Source: a bacterium
GTDB taxonomy: Bacteria; CSSED10-310; JAJRTK01
Direction: 5' to 3'
DNA: 17,446 nucleotides
NCBI GenBank assembly: GCA_024278345.1
Contig: JAJRTK010000107.1
Location: 1-17,446, forward strand
The notes under the pieces: model-generated
Databases searched by the model: none
What the model saw: only the letters and a program-made list of their open reading frames with translations
What the model was told of the DNA's origin: nothing
Made by a program: the position numbers and the translations under genes
Shown: piece after piece, positions 1 through 7,627 of the stretch
How positions within the stretch are numbered: the stretch's first letter is position 1
How the letters are laid out: each line of letters begins with the position of its first letter

Positions 1-187
1 TACCGGCCACCCGAAAAAAGCGCGCAGCGCACAAAGATGTGGGTCCAGGGAGCTGGCTCCCTGGCGTGGGTCTGGGAGCGGCGCTCCCAGCGGAGGTCCG
101 GAGGCAGAGCCTCCGCCGGGTTCCAGGGCTGGAAGCCCTGGCGCGGCGTCTGAAATCTGCCCCGTGGCCGGTACCATGACCGAGGCC
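1..187. repeat. Hairpin-rich repeat, copy A1 (truncated at window start)
   Basis: Four hairpins follow one another: stems at 45-53/56-64, 72-79/83-90, 99-105/109-115 and 123-130/134-141. The unit starts with TACCGGCCAC at 1-10 and ends with its reverse complement at 164-173. The right inverted repeat continues to 187 (24 bp in all), and the matching left arm is visible complete at copy A5 (17308-17331). The core hairpin with arm CCAGGGAGC also occurs in copies at 2182, 4043, 16905 and 17360. No protein is encoded. The structure is that of a MITE-like or REP-like non-autonomous element; this is inferred from structure, since no transposase is present in the window. Confidence 0.8.
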
Positions 188-519
188 GGTTCGAGGTCCG
201 AGGAGACGGACTCGTACACGAGCTGAGTCGGGTCATCGGTTTCCAGCGGCGTTGGCTTGTCCTGTGCAAAGGACTGGCCGGAACGGCGTAACGCCGAAAC
301 TGCCGGCGTCTCCCGAATTTGGGGTGGCCGATGGCGAAAGCGGCGAGCATGGCTCCCGGCGCCGGACGGATTGCCGGCGACGGGAGCGGAACGCAACGCC
401 AAGGAAACGTGCGATTCTAGGAAAAACCGTGCGACAACGAAAGGTAACATCGAATCCGGGGCGCTTCCCAAGATGGAGTTGACCGGCGTTTGGGCAACGA
501 ACGCGCATGGAGGAACATG
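188..519. other. Non-coding stretch upstream of the spermidine-synthase-like gene
   Basis: No credible gene lies here; the short open frames overlap each other on several frames and read as arginine/proline-rich shadows. It contains repeat copy B1 (about 330-410) and small inverted repeats: GTCC/GGAC around 259-274 and GGCGT/ACGCC around 285-295. A good ribosome binding site, GGAGG at 509-513, closes the stretch. I could not identify a convincing -35/-10 pair. Confidence 0.5.
330..410 (-). repeat. Dispersed repeat family B, copy B1
   Basis: Read on the minus strand this carries the family signature GTTGCGTTCCGCTCCC followed by a GC-rich inverted repeat (359-382 on the plus strand; arms GGCGCCGG and CCGGCGAC around an ACGGATTG centre). 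The same arrangement recurs at about 2405-2475, 6388-6455 and, split by another element, 16735-16806 plus 17087-17100. The four copies share the signature and hairpin pattern but differ in hairpin sequence. Boundaries are approximate. Confidence 0.6.
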
Positions 520-2175
520 ATGACGGGCAGAAAGATCGGAGTGGAGCCGGAGGTTTCCAGGGGAAGGCTGGTCCTTCTGGGTGGCACCTCCCTGGTTTGC
601 GGAGCTGCCATCATGGTGGTGGAAGTTCTGGGTTCCCGGGTAATAGGGCCTTTTTTCGGCGTGAGCCTTTTCGTCTGGACTTCCCTCATCACGGTGACGA
701 TGATCTCCTTGGCCCTGGGCTACGCCATGGGTGGCCTTGTCGCCGATCGGATGAGGAACCTCGACACCCTCTACCGGATCATCCTTCTGGCGGGCCTGGC
801 GGTGGTGGCCATTCCTCTTATGAAATCGCCCATCCTGAAGCTTTGCCGGCCTTTGGGACTGCGGCTGGGGGCCTTTACCAGTAGTTTGCTGCTGTTCGGT
901 CCGTCGCTCTTCCTTCTGGGCTGCGTCTCGCCCTACGTGATCAAGGCCGCGGCGCGGGAAGTGTCGAAGATCGGCACCACGGTGGGCTTATTTTACGCCA
1001 TTTCCACCACTGGGAGTATCATCGGGACCATCGCCACGGGGTTCATTCTAATCTCTTATTTGCGGGTGAGCACGATTTTTACGGTGACGGGGTTGGTTCT
1101 GGTCGCCCTGGGTCTCGGCTACGCCCTGTTTCACCGGCGATTTTGGGGCGTCGCCGCGCTTCTGGCTGCGCTCCTGCCGCCTCCCTCCGCGGAGCCGGGC
1201 CTCTCCAGGCTCATGCCCAGCGGTACCCGCGTGACCCTAGTGGAGTCAATCGACAGCCACTACGGCAGTCTGAAGGTCGTGGAGTACAGCTACGGACCCA
1301 GGAGAACCCGGGAGCTCATCATCGACGGCTTCGTCCAGGGCGGGATCGACGTCCGTGACGGCCTTTCCGTCTATGCCTACAACTATCTGATGCAGCTCTT
1401 GCCACGCGCCGTGAAACCCGATGGAAAGCGCTGCCTGGTGCTCGGGCTGGGCGCCGGGCTGATCCCCCAGTGGTACGAAGCCCGGGGCGTCGAAACCGTC
1501 GCCGTGGAGATCGACCCCGATATCGTGGGCCTGGCCAGGGACTATTTCGGTTTTCAGGGCGAGAAGAATGTTCGGATCGAGGACGCCCGCACTTTCTTAG
1601 CACATGGCGAAACCCACTACGACTACGTGATCCTCGATGTTTTCAACGGTGACGTCACTCCGGCACACCTCCTCACCGTCGAGGCGTTCCGCTCGGTGCG
1701 CAGCCGCTTGAGCCGGGACGGAGTGCTGGCCATCAACTACGCGGGTCCCTTCACTGAGAGGAATCAGATGACAGCCTCAGTGCTCCGGACCCTCGGAGAG
1801 GTTTTTCGGACGGTGGAGGTCTATCCAACCTTCGATCCCGCGAAGGAGTCCAGCGGGAATATGGCGATCCTGGCCTACGACAGCGATCCGGTAGCGCTCG
1901 GGCCGGATCTCTTCATGGCCCAGCCGATCCACCCCATGGCTCGCCCCGCCGCAGTGGGCTCCGTGACCTGGAAGGGACCACTTCCCAAATCGAAGGATGC
2001 CTTCATTCTCACCGATGACTACAGCCCCGTAGACCTCCGTGATTCCTGGTACAGGGAGCTATTACGAGACCGGATTCTCAAGACGACCCATTGGGACATT
2101 CTCCTTGCCCGGAGTCGCTGGGTGCGCCCAAGGAACGAGCAATGGCCTCTTAAAAAAAGAGGCGAAGCGTCGTAA
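520..2175 (+). CDS. Membrane protein with spermidine-synthase-like domain
   Basis: The product has about 551 residues. The N-terminal ~210 residues are hydrophobic with several membrane helices (for example around LVLLGGTSLVCGAAIMVVEV). The C-terminal half is a Rossmann methyltransferase-like fold of the spermidine synthase family: a glycine motif LGLGAGLIPQ, an acidic strand VAVEIDPD, YDYVILDVFNGD, and the family's late motif LTDDYSPVD. This is the 'fused MFS/spermidine synthase' architecture common in bacteria, whose substrates are mostly unknown. The usual polyamine-site residues (the E and H of a Y-H-E...H-P pattern) are not apparent after DGFVQGGID, so true spermidine synthesis is doubtful. 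I chose ATG 520, 6 nt after GGAGG (509-513); ATG 517 and an in-frame TTG at 490 are alternatives. The gene stands alone, convergent with the TMTC-like genes. Its last codons run into a CCTCTT/AAGAGG inverted repeat (2146-2162) next to repeat A2. Confidence 0.85.
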   Translation: MTGRKIGVEPEVSRGRLVLLGGTSLVCGAAIMVVEVLGSRVIGPFFGVSLFVWTSLITVTMISLALGYAMGGLVADRMRNLDTLYRIILLAGLAVVAIPLMKSPILKLCRPLGLRLGAFTSSLLLFGPSLFLLGCVSPYVIKAAAREVSKIGTTVGLFYAISTTGSIIGTIATGFILISYLRVSTIFTVTGLVLVALGLGYALFHRRFWGVAALLAALLPPPSAEPGLSRLMPSGTRVTLVESIDSHYGSLKVVEYSYGPRRTRELIIDGFVQGGIDVRDGLSVYAYNYLMQLLPRAVKPDGKRCLVLGLGAGLIPQWYEARGVETVAVEIDPDIVGLARDYFGFQGEKNVRIEDARTFLAHGETHYDYVILDVFNGDVTPAHLLTVEAFRSVRSRLSRDGVLAINYAGPFTERNQMTASVLRTLGEVFRTVEVYPTFDPAKESSGNMAILAYDSDPVALGPDLFMAQPIHPMARPAAVGSVTWKGPLPKSKDAFILTDDYSPVDLRDSWYRELLRDRILKTTHWDILLARSRWVRPRNEQWPLKKRGEAS

Positions 2176-2181
2176 ATAAAC

Positions 2182-2358
2182 GTGGGTCCAGGGAGCGAGC
2201 TCCCGGGTGGGTGCAGGGCAAAGCCCTGCCAGGGGACGGGGGACGGAATCCCCAGACCACCTTCGGGCAACGCGCGGCGTGACCCGCCGAGCGACAGCGA
2301 GGCGTTGCCCGGACGCATGAAGTTCCATAATCCAGTATCCCGTCTTGCCTGGAGACCC
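2182..2358. repeat. Hairpin-rich repeat, copy A2
   Basis: It starts 6 nt after the stop codon of the gene at 520-2175. It contains the family core (GTGGGTCCAGGGAGC), a perfect GCAGGGC/GCCCTGC hairpin at 2213-2219/2223-2229, and a long-range stem GGGCAACGC (2265-2273) with GCGTTGCCC (2302-2310). It ends in a terminal motif at 2338-2358 that matches the ends of copies A3 and A4 (17 of 21 positions to the left end of A3). No clear left terminal repeat was found; a weak candidate lies near 2126-2145, inside the coding region. Confidence 0.7.
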
Positions 2359-2404
2359 CCCCCAATAATGTTGGCGAGTTTCCAGGCAACCCCTTTGTTT
2401 TTCC

Positions 2405-2475
2405 ATCTGTTGTGTTCCGCTCCCATCAGGCGCCGTCCGGCGCCCGCTGTCCGCCAACTTTTCCGCTGTTTCGCT
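2405..2475 (+). repeat. Dispersed repeat family B, copy B2
   Basis: It has the family signature GTTGTGTTCCGCTCCC at about 2409, followed by a perfect GGCGCC-GTCC-GGCGCC hairpin (2429-2444) and a CCGCTGTTT-like tail. It lies in the 344-bp gene-free gap between two convergent genes, together with copy A2. An extra inverted repeat, TTGCCTGGA (2345-2353) with TCCAGGCAA (2381-2389), bridges A2 and B2. I saw no classic U-tailed terminator in this gap. Confidence 0.6.
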
Positions 2476-2519
2476 CGATTGGCCCGGGGCCGAGGTTTGG
2501 CGGCATTCCCTTTCGAGGC

Positions 2520-4661
2520 TCATTGGCCCAGCCTCTTTAGAATCGCCCTGGCTTCCTGATTAGAGGGGTAGAGCTGAAGCTCCAGAGCCGCTTCCCGCTT
2601 CGCCTCCGGAAGCTGGTTCCTCAACAGGTAGGCCTTGGCCCGGAGAAGATGAAGCTTGGGATAGCGCGGGTTTCCTCGGGCCAGGTAGTCCAAATAATGG
2701 TGAGCCCCCGCCGCGGTCCCCTTCCGAATCTGGAGCTTGGCCATGTTGACGATGCAGTCCGGGCTGTTGAATAACTGAAGAGCGCGGCCCATGAAGAGCT
2801 CCGCCTGCCCCAGATCGCCGAGGTTCATCCAGGCGATGCCATTGCAACAGTAAAGAGCCGCCCGGGACGTCACATTTTCGTCCACGGCGCTTTTCATGCC
2901 CTTGGAGTAGATCTCGATGGCTTCCTTCGGGCGTCCCTGGGTGTCCCGGATGACACCGAGGTTGATGTAGCCCCGAAGGCTACCGGGTGCCTTGGCTACG
3001 GCATCGCTCCAGAACGTTTCCGCGGAGCCCCAAACTTCGGCCCTAATCTTGAACCCTGCGGAGTACAGCGCCAGAATGAGAATGATGACGGCTCCAAGAA
3101 GGCGCCTCCGAATCCAGGATTCCTCGGCCTCGCCGTCCCCGGTTTTCGGGTGGGGCCTTCCGTTTCCAGCTTTTCCGTCCCCGGTTTCCGGGTGGGGCCG
3201 GTCGCTTCCGGCTTTCCCAGCGGCCCAATGGAGAAGGGGCAGAAGCAGAAAAGCCGAGGGCAGGTAGCTCCGGTGAACGAAGGCAATCTCCAGCGGATAG
3301 ATCGTGGACTCCAGAAGATGGTTGCCGAAGAACCAGAGGATTGCCAGAGAGATTAAGGGCTGCCTCTTCCGGAGGGCGATGCCTCCGGCGATCAGGAGCA
3401 GGATGATCGTGGCGGCCGCCGCCGTGACCGGAGGCTGCCAAAGCGACCGGGAAATAGAGTAGTGGAGGGTGAAAGAGAGTCTGCTTGGCAGGGGAACGAA
3501 AAAAGAGGTCAGATAATCAAGAAGAACCCGGCCTTCCGTCAGGAGACGCTCCCATGCCGTAAAGGAGCGACCGGCCCCGGGGGAGATGATCGCTTCCACG
3601 AGAGCCGACGGATGGTAGCCCAGGAGAAGTAGACCTCCCGGGAGAATCCCGGCGGTGGCCAAAGCCGTCAAAAGAAGCCGCCTCCAGCTCCAGGCCTTGC
3701 TCTTTCCCCGTCGGGGAAACAACCAGTGGAGAAGACCCAGGCCCAACGGAATCAAGAGCGCCGTCTCCTTGCAAAGAAGGCTCGCGCCAGCGGAAAGCAG
3801 GACGGCAGCCCACCACCCCACGGCCGCCCGGCCCGTCCGGATCCGGGCCTCGAAATAAAGGAGACACGCCAAGAAATAGAAGGTCGCCGAAAGGAGGGCC
3901 ATCCGCTGGATCACGTAGAAGACGGCGTCGGCATGAAACGGGTTCAGGCCCCAGAGAAGAGCGGCGGCAAGAGGAACGAACCAGCTTTTTTGCCTCCGGC
4001 CCACACAGGCGGGTATCCACGTAAGGCGGGACGGAGAACCACGTGGGTCCAGGGAGCGAGCTCCCTGGTGGGTGCAGGGCAAAGCCCTGCCAGGGGACCG
4101 GGGCCGGAGTCCCCGGACGACCGCCGAGCCGAGCGAGGCGCAAAGGAGTGTCCAACTGTCCCGCCTTGGGTGGATACCCACACAGGCCAGGATCTGCCGG
4201 ATCAACAAGGCAAGCAGAAAGATGTTCAGGGTGTGGATCCCGACGTTTACCAAGCGGGATGCACGCGGGGAGAGCCCGAAGATTGCGGCTTCTACCAGAA
4301 AACTGAGACTGGGAAGGAAACGCCGCGCACCGGGAAGGGGGTTCGCCGTGACCAGATCCCTGATCGTTTGCCAGGAAAGATCCGGAGACCGAAAGTAGGG
4401 GACGGATCGAAAGTGTCCAAGGGAGTCCAGATAGAAAGGGCCACTGGTCGCGGACCAGGAACAGGCGGCCAGAAGCCCGAACAGGGTCAGCGCTAGAGTG
4501 GCCCCCAAAAAAGCTCTGGTGCGACGGGTCGTGGGTTTCACCGGTGGGCTCCCGGAATGTTGGCCGTTTTGTGTCGATGAGTCGGGAGCCGCGGCTCTCC
4601 CGCTTTGAGTAGACACCCCAAAAACGGCTAGCCACCCTGTCCCTAGGATGGTGTTTGCCAC
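2520..4661 (-). CDS. TMTC-like membrane protein with C-terminal TPRs (repeat insertion inside)
   Basis: The 713-residue product resembles the TMTC/GT-C-like proteins: an N-terminal membrane helix followed by FYLDS (residues 76-80), a multi-helix core with VIQRMALLSATFYFLACLLYF, the signature FVHRSYLP, and TPR repeats over the last ~150 residues (INLGVIRDTQGRPKEAIEIY onward). TMTC proteins are GT-C O-mannosyltransferases in eukaryotes; the bacterial substrate is unknown. The paralogue at 4704-6290 has FYLDD at the first-loop motif where this copy has FYLDS, which may weaken catalysis. A mobile repeat at 4011-4177 adds 59 codons in frame. A loop at 3133-3216 holds a 14-residue tandem duplication. 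The GTG at 4661 has a weak ribosome site; GTG 4541 (residue 41) has GGAG 7 nt upstream and may be the true start. The gene may still be functional, but this is uncertain. Confidence 0.8.
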   Translation of the reverse strand: MANTILGTGWLAVFGVSTQSGRAAAPDSSTQNGQHSGSPPVKPTTRRTRAFLGATLALTLFGLLAACSWSATSGPFYLDSLGHFRSVPYFRSPDLSWQTIRDLVTANPLPGARRFLPSLSFLVEAAIFGLSPRASRLVNVGIHTLNIFLLALLIRQILACVGIHPRRDSWTLLCASLGSAVVRGLRPRSPGRALPCTHQGARSLDPRGSPSRLTWIPACVGRRQKSWFVPLAAALLWGLNPFHADAVFYVIQRMALLSATFYFLACLLYFEARIRTGRAAVGWWAAVLLSAGASLLCKETALLIPLGLGLLHWLFPRRGKSKAWSWRRLLLTALATAGILPGGLLLLGYHPSALVEAIISPGAGRSFTAWERLLTEGRVLLDYLTSFFVPLPSRLSFTLHYSISRSLWQPPVTAAAATIILLLIAGGIALRKRQPLISLAILWFFGNHLLESTIYPLEIAFVHRSYLPSAFLLLPLLHWAAGKAGSDRPHPETGDGKAGNGRPHPKTGDGEAEESWIRRRLLGAVIILILALYSAGFKIRAEVWGSAETFWSDAVAKAPGSLRGYINLGVIRDTQGRPKEAIEIYSKGMKSAVDENVTSRAALYCCNGIAWMNLGDLGQAELFMGRALQLFNSPDCIVNMAKLQIRKGTAAGAHHYLDYLARGNPRYPKLHLLRAKAYLLRNQLPEAKREAALELQLYPSNQEARAILKRLGQ
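3133..3216 (-). repeat. 42-bp tandem duplication inside TMTC-like gene
   Basis: Two adjacent 42-bp units, both beginning CCGTCCCCGGTTT on the plus strand (3133-3174 and 3175-3216), encode the 14-residue units AGSDRPHPETGDGK and AGNGRPHPKTGDGE. They lie in a charged loop before the last membrane helix and the TPR region. The period is a multiple of three, so the frame is kept. The units differ at several bases, so the duplication is not brand new. Confidence 0.75.
4001..4187. mobile_element. MITE-like repeat A3 inserted in-frame, with flanking direct repeats
   Basis: The 22-bp inverted ends at 4011-4032 and 4158-4179 (GGGTATCCAC... and its complement) match at 20 of 22 positions. Between them lie the family core hairpin (from 4043) and the GCAGGGC/GCCCTGC hairpin. 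The direct repeat CCACACAGGC flanks the element at 4001-4010 and 4178-4187, overlapping the last bases of the right end; this looks like a target-site duplication. The copies are 177 bp apart, exactly 59 codons, and no stop is introduced on the coding (minus) strand. The host protein therefore shows ACVG twice, before and after the insert. With one copy of the direct repeat and the element removed, the loop returns to a length like that of the paralogue. The element carries no gene, so it is non-autonomous. Confidence 0.85.
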
Positions 4662-4703
4662 TTTTCCCGGCGGTATTGGTGACCCAGGGCCAGCCGCCCC
4701 TCT

Positions 4704-6290
4704 CTAGGGTGGCGGACTGGATGGCTCCGGGAGCGAAATGCCTAGCCTGGCAGCGGTCTCCAGGGCTCTCTTTCGCACTTGTGGGTCGGGATTGTCAAAG
4801 GCGCGACGAACGAACTTCTTATAAGTGCGGAGCGCTTCGGGTAAGCGCCCCAAACGCTCCAAGGCAATGCCAGCGTTGTAGATCGCCTCCACAAAGCGAG
4901 GCTCGATCTCCATCGCCCGCCGGAAGTGAGCCAACGCCCTTTCGTCATCGCCTTCCAGCAGGTAGCAGTTTCCAAGATTGGTCTGCGCCCTCACGGTGTG
5001 CGGCGACTTTTCGACGACATCGAGCCAGAGGGCTTTGTTGGACCTCCAGACCCTGTTCCGAAGAGAGGTTGCGCTTCCAAGGCAGAGCAGAATCACCCCG
5101 AAAACAAGAAGCGCCCGCCACCGAAGCCTGGAAAGAAGCGGAACCCACAGAAACGCCAGCATCGCCAAGGGGAGGTAGTTTCGGTGCTCGAACACCAACT
5201 CCAGGTTGATGGGGCCAGACTCCAAGAGATGGAGCAGGGCGTAGGACGCCAGGGGGAACCCCACCTGGGGATGCTGGAAGAGCAATAAGCTGGCAATGGC
5301 CAGAAAAATGACGATCCCCGCCATGGCGGCAAGTGTGGACGGCGGGGAGAGAACTCCCCGCGACGGCTCTATGGCGTGGGCAATGTTGAGGCGGCTTGGA
5401 GCGGGCCAGACAACAAGCGTTGCGTAGAACGCCTGGACCCGGGCTTCCGTCAAGACCCGTTCATAGCCGCTGAAGTCGCGATTCGGGAATCGCTCCGTCC
5501 ATCCCACGATCTGCGATGAGCCCACGCGTTGGAGCGCCGTGGCTCCAAGAAACAAGAGTGTCCCCAGGAGGATCGCAAAGAGAACTCGATTGCGTCGGCT
5601 CCGCCGGACTCGGCGCCACAGCCCGGCCAGATCCGTCCTGTGAAAGGCAAGCTCGTAGAGGAAAAGAATGCCGGGCATGGCCACGGCGATCTCCTTGCTG
5701 CCCAAAGCCAGAAACCAAGACAGAAATCCCACTGCGAACCATCGCCTCGATGCCCTGGAGCGGAGCGCCTGCTGCCTGCCGCAAATGTAGCTTCCCAGGG
5801 CCAGGAGCGAAAAGAGGGCCGCAAGGCTCGTCATCCTCTGGACGATGTAGGAAACCGCCTGCGTCGCCAGCGGATGGAGAAGAAAGAACCCCGCCGCAAC
5901 CACTGAAACCACCGCGAGCTTCCCACCATCGGCCGGCCGAGGATGAGCCTCTCGCGCCAAAAGAAACGCCACCCAGGCAACGGCCGCGCCCACTAGAAGG
6001 TGGATCAGGAGATTCGTCCGGTGATAGGCGTGGGGATCGAGCCCCGCGCGCAAGTAGTCAAGGCCGAAGGTCAGGTTTGCTACAAAGCGCGTGGAGAGCC
6101 GTCCGTTCATCAAACCGCGGAGATTGTCCAGGCTCAGGCTGCTCCATTGAAGGGCTGGAACATCGACGATGTTCGGGTAGTCGTCCAGATAGAATTCACC
6201 CTCCATGGCCGGCAAGTAAGCGCCCACAACCGCCAGGCTGAGCAGGAGGAAAAGTCCCGCCGCTGGCCAAGTTTTTGCCGGAATCTCCAT
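4704..6290 (-). CDS. TMTC-like membrane protein with C-terminal TPRs
   Basis: The product has about 528 residues from ATG 6290. After a first membrane helix comes FYLDDYPNI, the first-loop Asp-Asp motif typical of GT-C-like TMTC proteins. Many membrane helices follow, with the family signatures YIVQRMTSLAALFSLLALG and LELVFEHRNYLP. The end of the protein has two TPRs (TNLGNCYLLEGDDERALAHF and IYNAGIALERLGRLPEALRT). It is a likely lipid-linked sugar transferase or a protein of envelope assembly; its acceptor is unknown. It is a paralogue of the next gene downstream (ending 2520), which lies 42 bp away on the same strand, so they probably form an operon. The open frame extends to a GTG at 6374 without a ribosome site. 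ATG 6290 is preferred because membrane helix 1 follows directly, though its AGGA lies only 3 nt upstream. Confidence 0.85.
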   Translation of the reverse strand: MEIPAKTWPAAGLFLLLSLAVVGAYLPAMEGEFYLDDYPNIVDVPALQWSSLSLDNLRGLMNGRLSTRFVANLTFGLDYLRAGLDPHAYHRTNLLIHLLVGAAVAWVAFLLAREAHPRPADGGKLAVVSVVAAGFFLLHPLATQAVSYIVQRMTSLAALFSLLALGSYICGRQQALRSRASRRWFAVGFLSWFLALGSKEIAVAMPGILFLYELAFHRTDLAGLWRRVRRSRRNRVLFAILLGTLLFLGATALQRVGSSQIVGWTERFPNRDFSGYERVLTEARVQAFYATLVVWPAPSRLNIAHAIEPSRGVLSPPSTLAAMAGIVIFLAIASLLLFQHPQVGFPLASYALLHLLESGPINLELVFEHRNYLPLAMLAFLWVPLLSRLRWRALLVFGVILLCLGSATSLRNRVWRSNKALWLDVVEKSPHTVRAQTNLGNCYLLEGDDERALAHFRRAMEIEPRFVEAIYNAGIALERLGRLPEALRTYKKFVRRAFDNPDPQVRKRALETAARLGISLPEPSSPPP

Positions 6291-6387
6291 GGATCCTGAG
6301 CGATCTTCCTCATGGATCACGGTTTCGCCATTCCAAAGGATTTTCCGTTCCAGGGCGCAACTACCAAGCTCCACGTGTTTTCAGGGT

Positions 6388-6455
6388 GTTGAGTTCCGCT
6401 CGCGGCGGCGGCAGTCCGTCCGCCGCCACTCGCCATTTTTGCCCCGCTTTCCATC
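6388..6455 (+). repeat. Dispersed repeat family B, copy B3
   Basis: It has the family signature GTTGAGTTCCGCTCG at 6388, then a GGCGGCGG (6404-6411)/CCGCCGCC (6420-6427) hairpin and a CGCCATTTTTGCCCCGCTTTCC tail resembling copy B1 read in the same sense. It lies between the redox gene ending at 6509 and the TMTC-like gene, so it marks the left border of the redox locus. Confidence 0.6.
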
Positions 6456-6508
6456 GATCTTCCCGGAAACGGAGCGTGCCGAGAGAAAACCGCGGCTCCA
6501 ACCGCCTT

Positions 6509-7555
6509 TTACAATCCTTCTACGACGATCTTGGCGGCCTTTTCGAAATGGGCCACAGCCTTCTTTTCATCCTTAGCCTGTTTCGCCGCCAGGGCGGCAT
6601 CGAGCTCTTTTTGGAGCAGGCTGGTCTTCTTGGGAGCGAGATCCGCGGCCAGCTTTGATGTCAGCTCTTTCTCTCCGAGTCCGGCAAGAGCCGTGGCCAC
6701 GGCTTTTTGGATCTCTTCAGCGGTGGCGCCCTTTTCTTGGGCCAGGGCGAATTTTTCTAGGGCTTCCTTGGGTTTGCCATCCAGGAGCAGCCCTTCCCCC
6801 ATGATGGCATGGGCCGCGGCCAGATCGGGGTCGAGGGCCAGGGCCTCCCGGGCGATTTGTAGCGCACGCTCCAGGTGATGGCGCTTGAGCATCATCCGGG
6901 CCAAGCTGAGTTTCCTCTTCGCTTTCTTTTGATCGGCACTGGGCTTTTTTGAACCGCCGCCGGTGAGAATCTTGGTCCGTTCCGCATCTGTCTTGTCCCC
7001 CAGAAGAACTTGGAGTGCAAGATCCACCGAGGTCCGAAACCGGGGGGCGTGGATCGGTTCGTAGTAGCGGAAAACCATCGTCTTGTCGAAGATTGCCGTT
7101 GTGGGGGAAACGATCAGCCCGAACGTTCCGTACACGTCACGACCGGGATCGAGAAGGAACGGAAAGGTGATGCCCAGTTCCTTTGCCAGGGTTCCCGTAG
7201 CTCCTTTCCCATTGGTATCGACGCTGATCGCCACAAAAGCGACGCCACGCTCTTTGTACCGATGGAAGAGCGTCTGAAGATCCGCCAACGCCTTTTTGGA
7301 GTTCGGCTGGTGAGGCTTGAAAAAGAATAGAACCGAGACCTTCCCTTCCAGCCCGGCTGAATCAAAGGTACCTCCGCTCATTCGCGCCGCTTTGAAATGT
7401 GGCATATTCTGCCCCACGTCCAGGTTGCGGAAGGCCACGGTGTCCTGGGGAAAGACCACGCTCTCCAGAAAAACGAGCAAGAGAGCCAGGAGCGACGTGG
7501 AATAAGGCCATGGCAACCTCATCACTGGGATCCTTGCTTGTCGTTTCGTCCTCAT
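6509..7555 (-). CDS. Exported cysteine-free thioredoxin-fold protein with TPR region
   Basis: The product has about 348 residues. A hydrophobic export segment (YSTSLLALLLVFLESVVF) is followed by an AhpC/TlpA-like redoxin domain at about residues 45-185: DVGQNMPHF, GKVSVLFFFKPHQPNSKKAL, FVAISVDTNG, FPFLLDPGRDVYGTFG and PTTAIFDK. At the place where TlpA/peroxiredoxin proteins have the active Cys-X-X-Cys, this one has His-Gln-Pro-Asn (about 82-85), and there is no cysteine anywhere in the protein. It cannot do thiol chemistry and is more likely a binding or assembly protein. A lysine/alanine-rich helical region with TPR-like pairs (LERALQIAREALALDPDLAAAHAIMGEGLL) follows to the end. It lies just downstream of the multihaem cytochrome on the same strand. 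ATG 7555 (GGGAG 3 nt upstream) was chosen; ATG 7576 and ATG 7522 (AAGGA 8 nt upstream) are alternatives. Confidence 0.8.
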   Translation of the reverse strand: MRTKRQARIPVMRLPWPYSTSLLALLLVFLESVVFPQDTVAFRNLDVGQNMPHFKAARMSGGTFDSAGLEGKVSVLFFFKPHQPNSKKALADLQTLFHRYKERGVAFVAISVDTNGKGATGTLAKELGITFPFLLDPGRDVYGTFGLIVSPTTAIFDKTMVFRYYEPIHAPRFRTSVDLALQVLLGDKTDAERTKILTGGGSKKPSADQKKAKRKLSLARMMLKRHHLERALQIAREALALDPDLAAAHAIMGEGLLLDGKPKEALEKFALAQEKGATAEEIQKAVATALAGLGEKELTSKLAADLAPKKTSLLQKELDAALAAKQAKDEKKAVAHFEKAAKIVVEGL

Positions 7556-7627
7556 CTCTTCTCCCTTCCCGTCCATAGGGTATGCCCCGCACGGTGCTGC
7601 CCGCCCGTGATCGTTCCTGACCAGAGA

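Noticed and set aside
3726-4496. 256-codon plus-strand open frame
   Set aside because: It lies antisense within the TMTC-like gene, is rich in Arg/Gly/Pro without any domain, and reads through the mobile repeat. It is a shadow of the GC-rich real gene.
5516-6241. 241-codon plus-strand open frame
   Set aside because: It is antisense to the second TMTC-like gene, with low-complexity Pro/Arg/Ser content and no ribosome site. The membrane protein on the other strand is clearly the real one.
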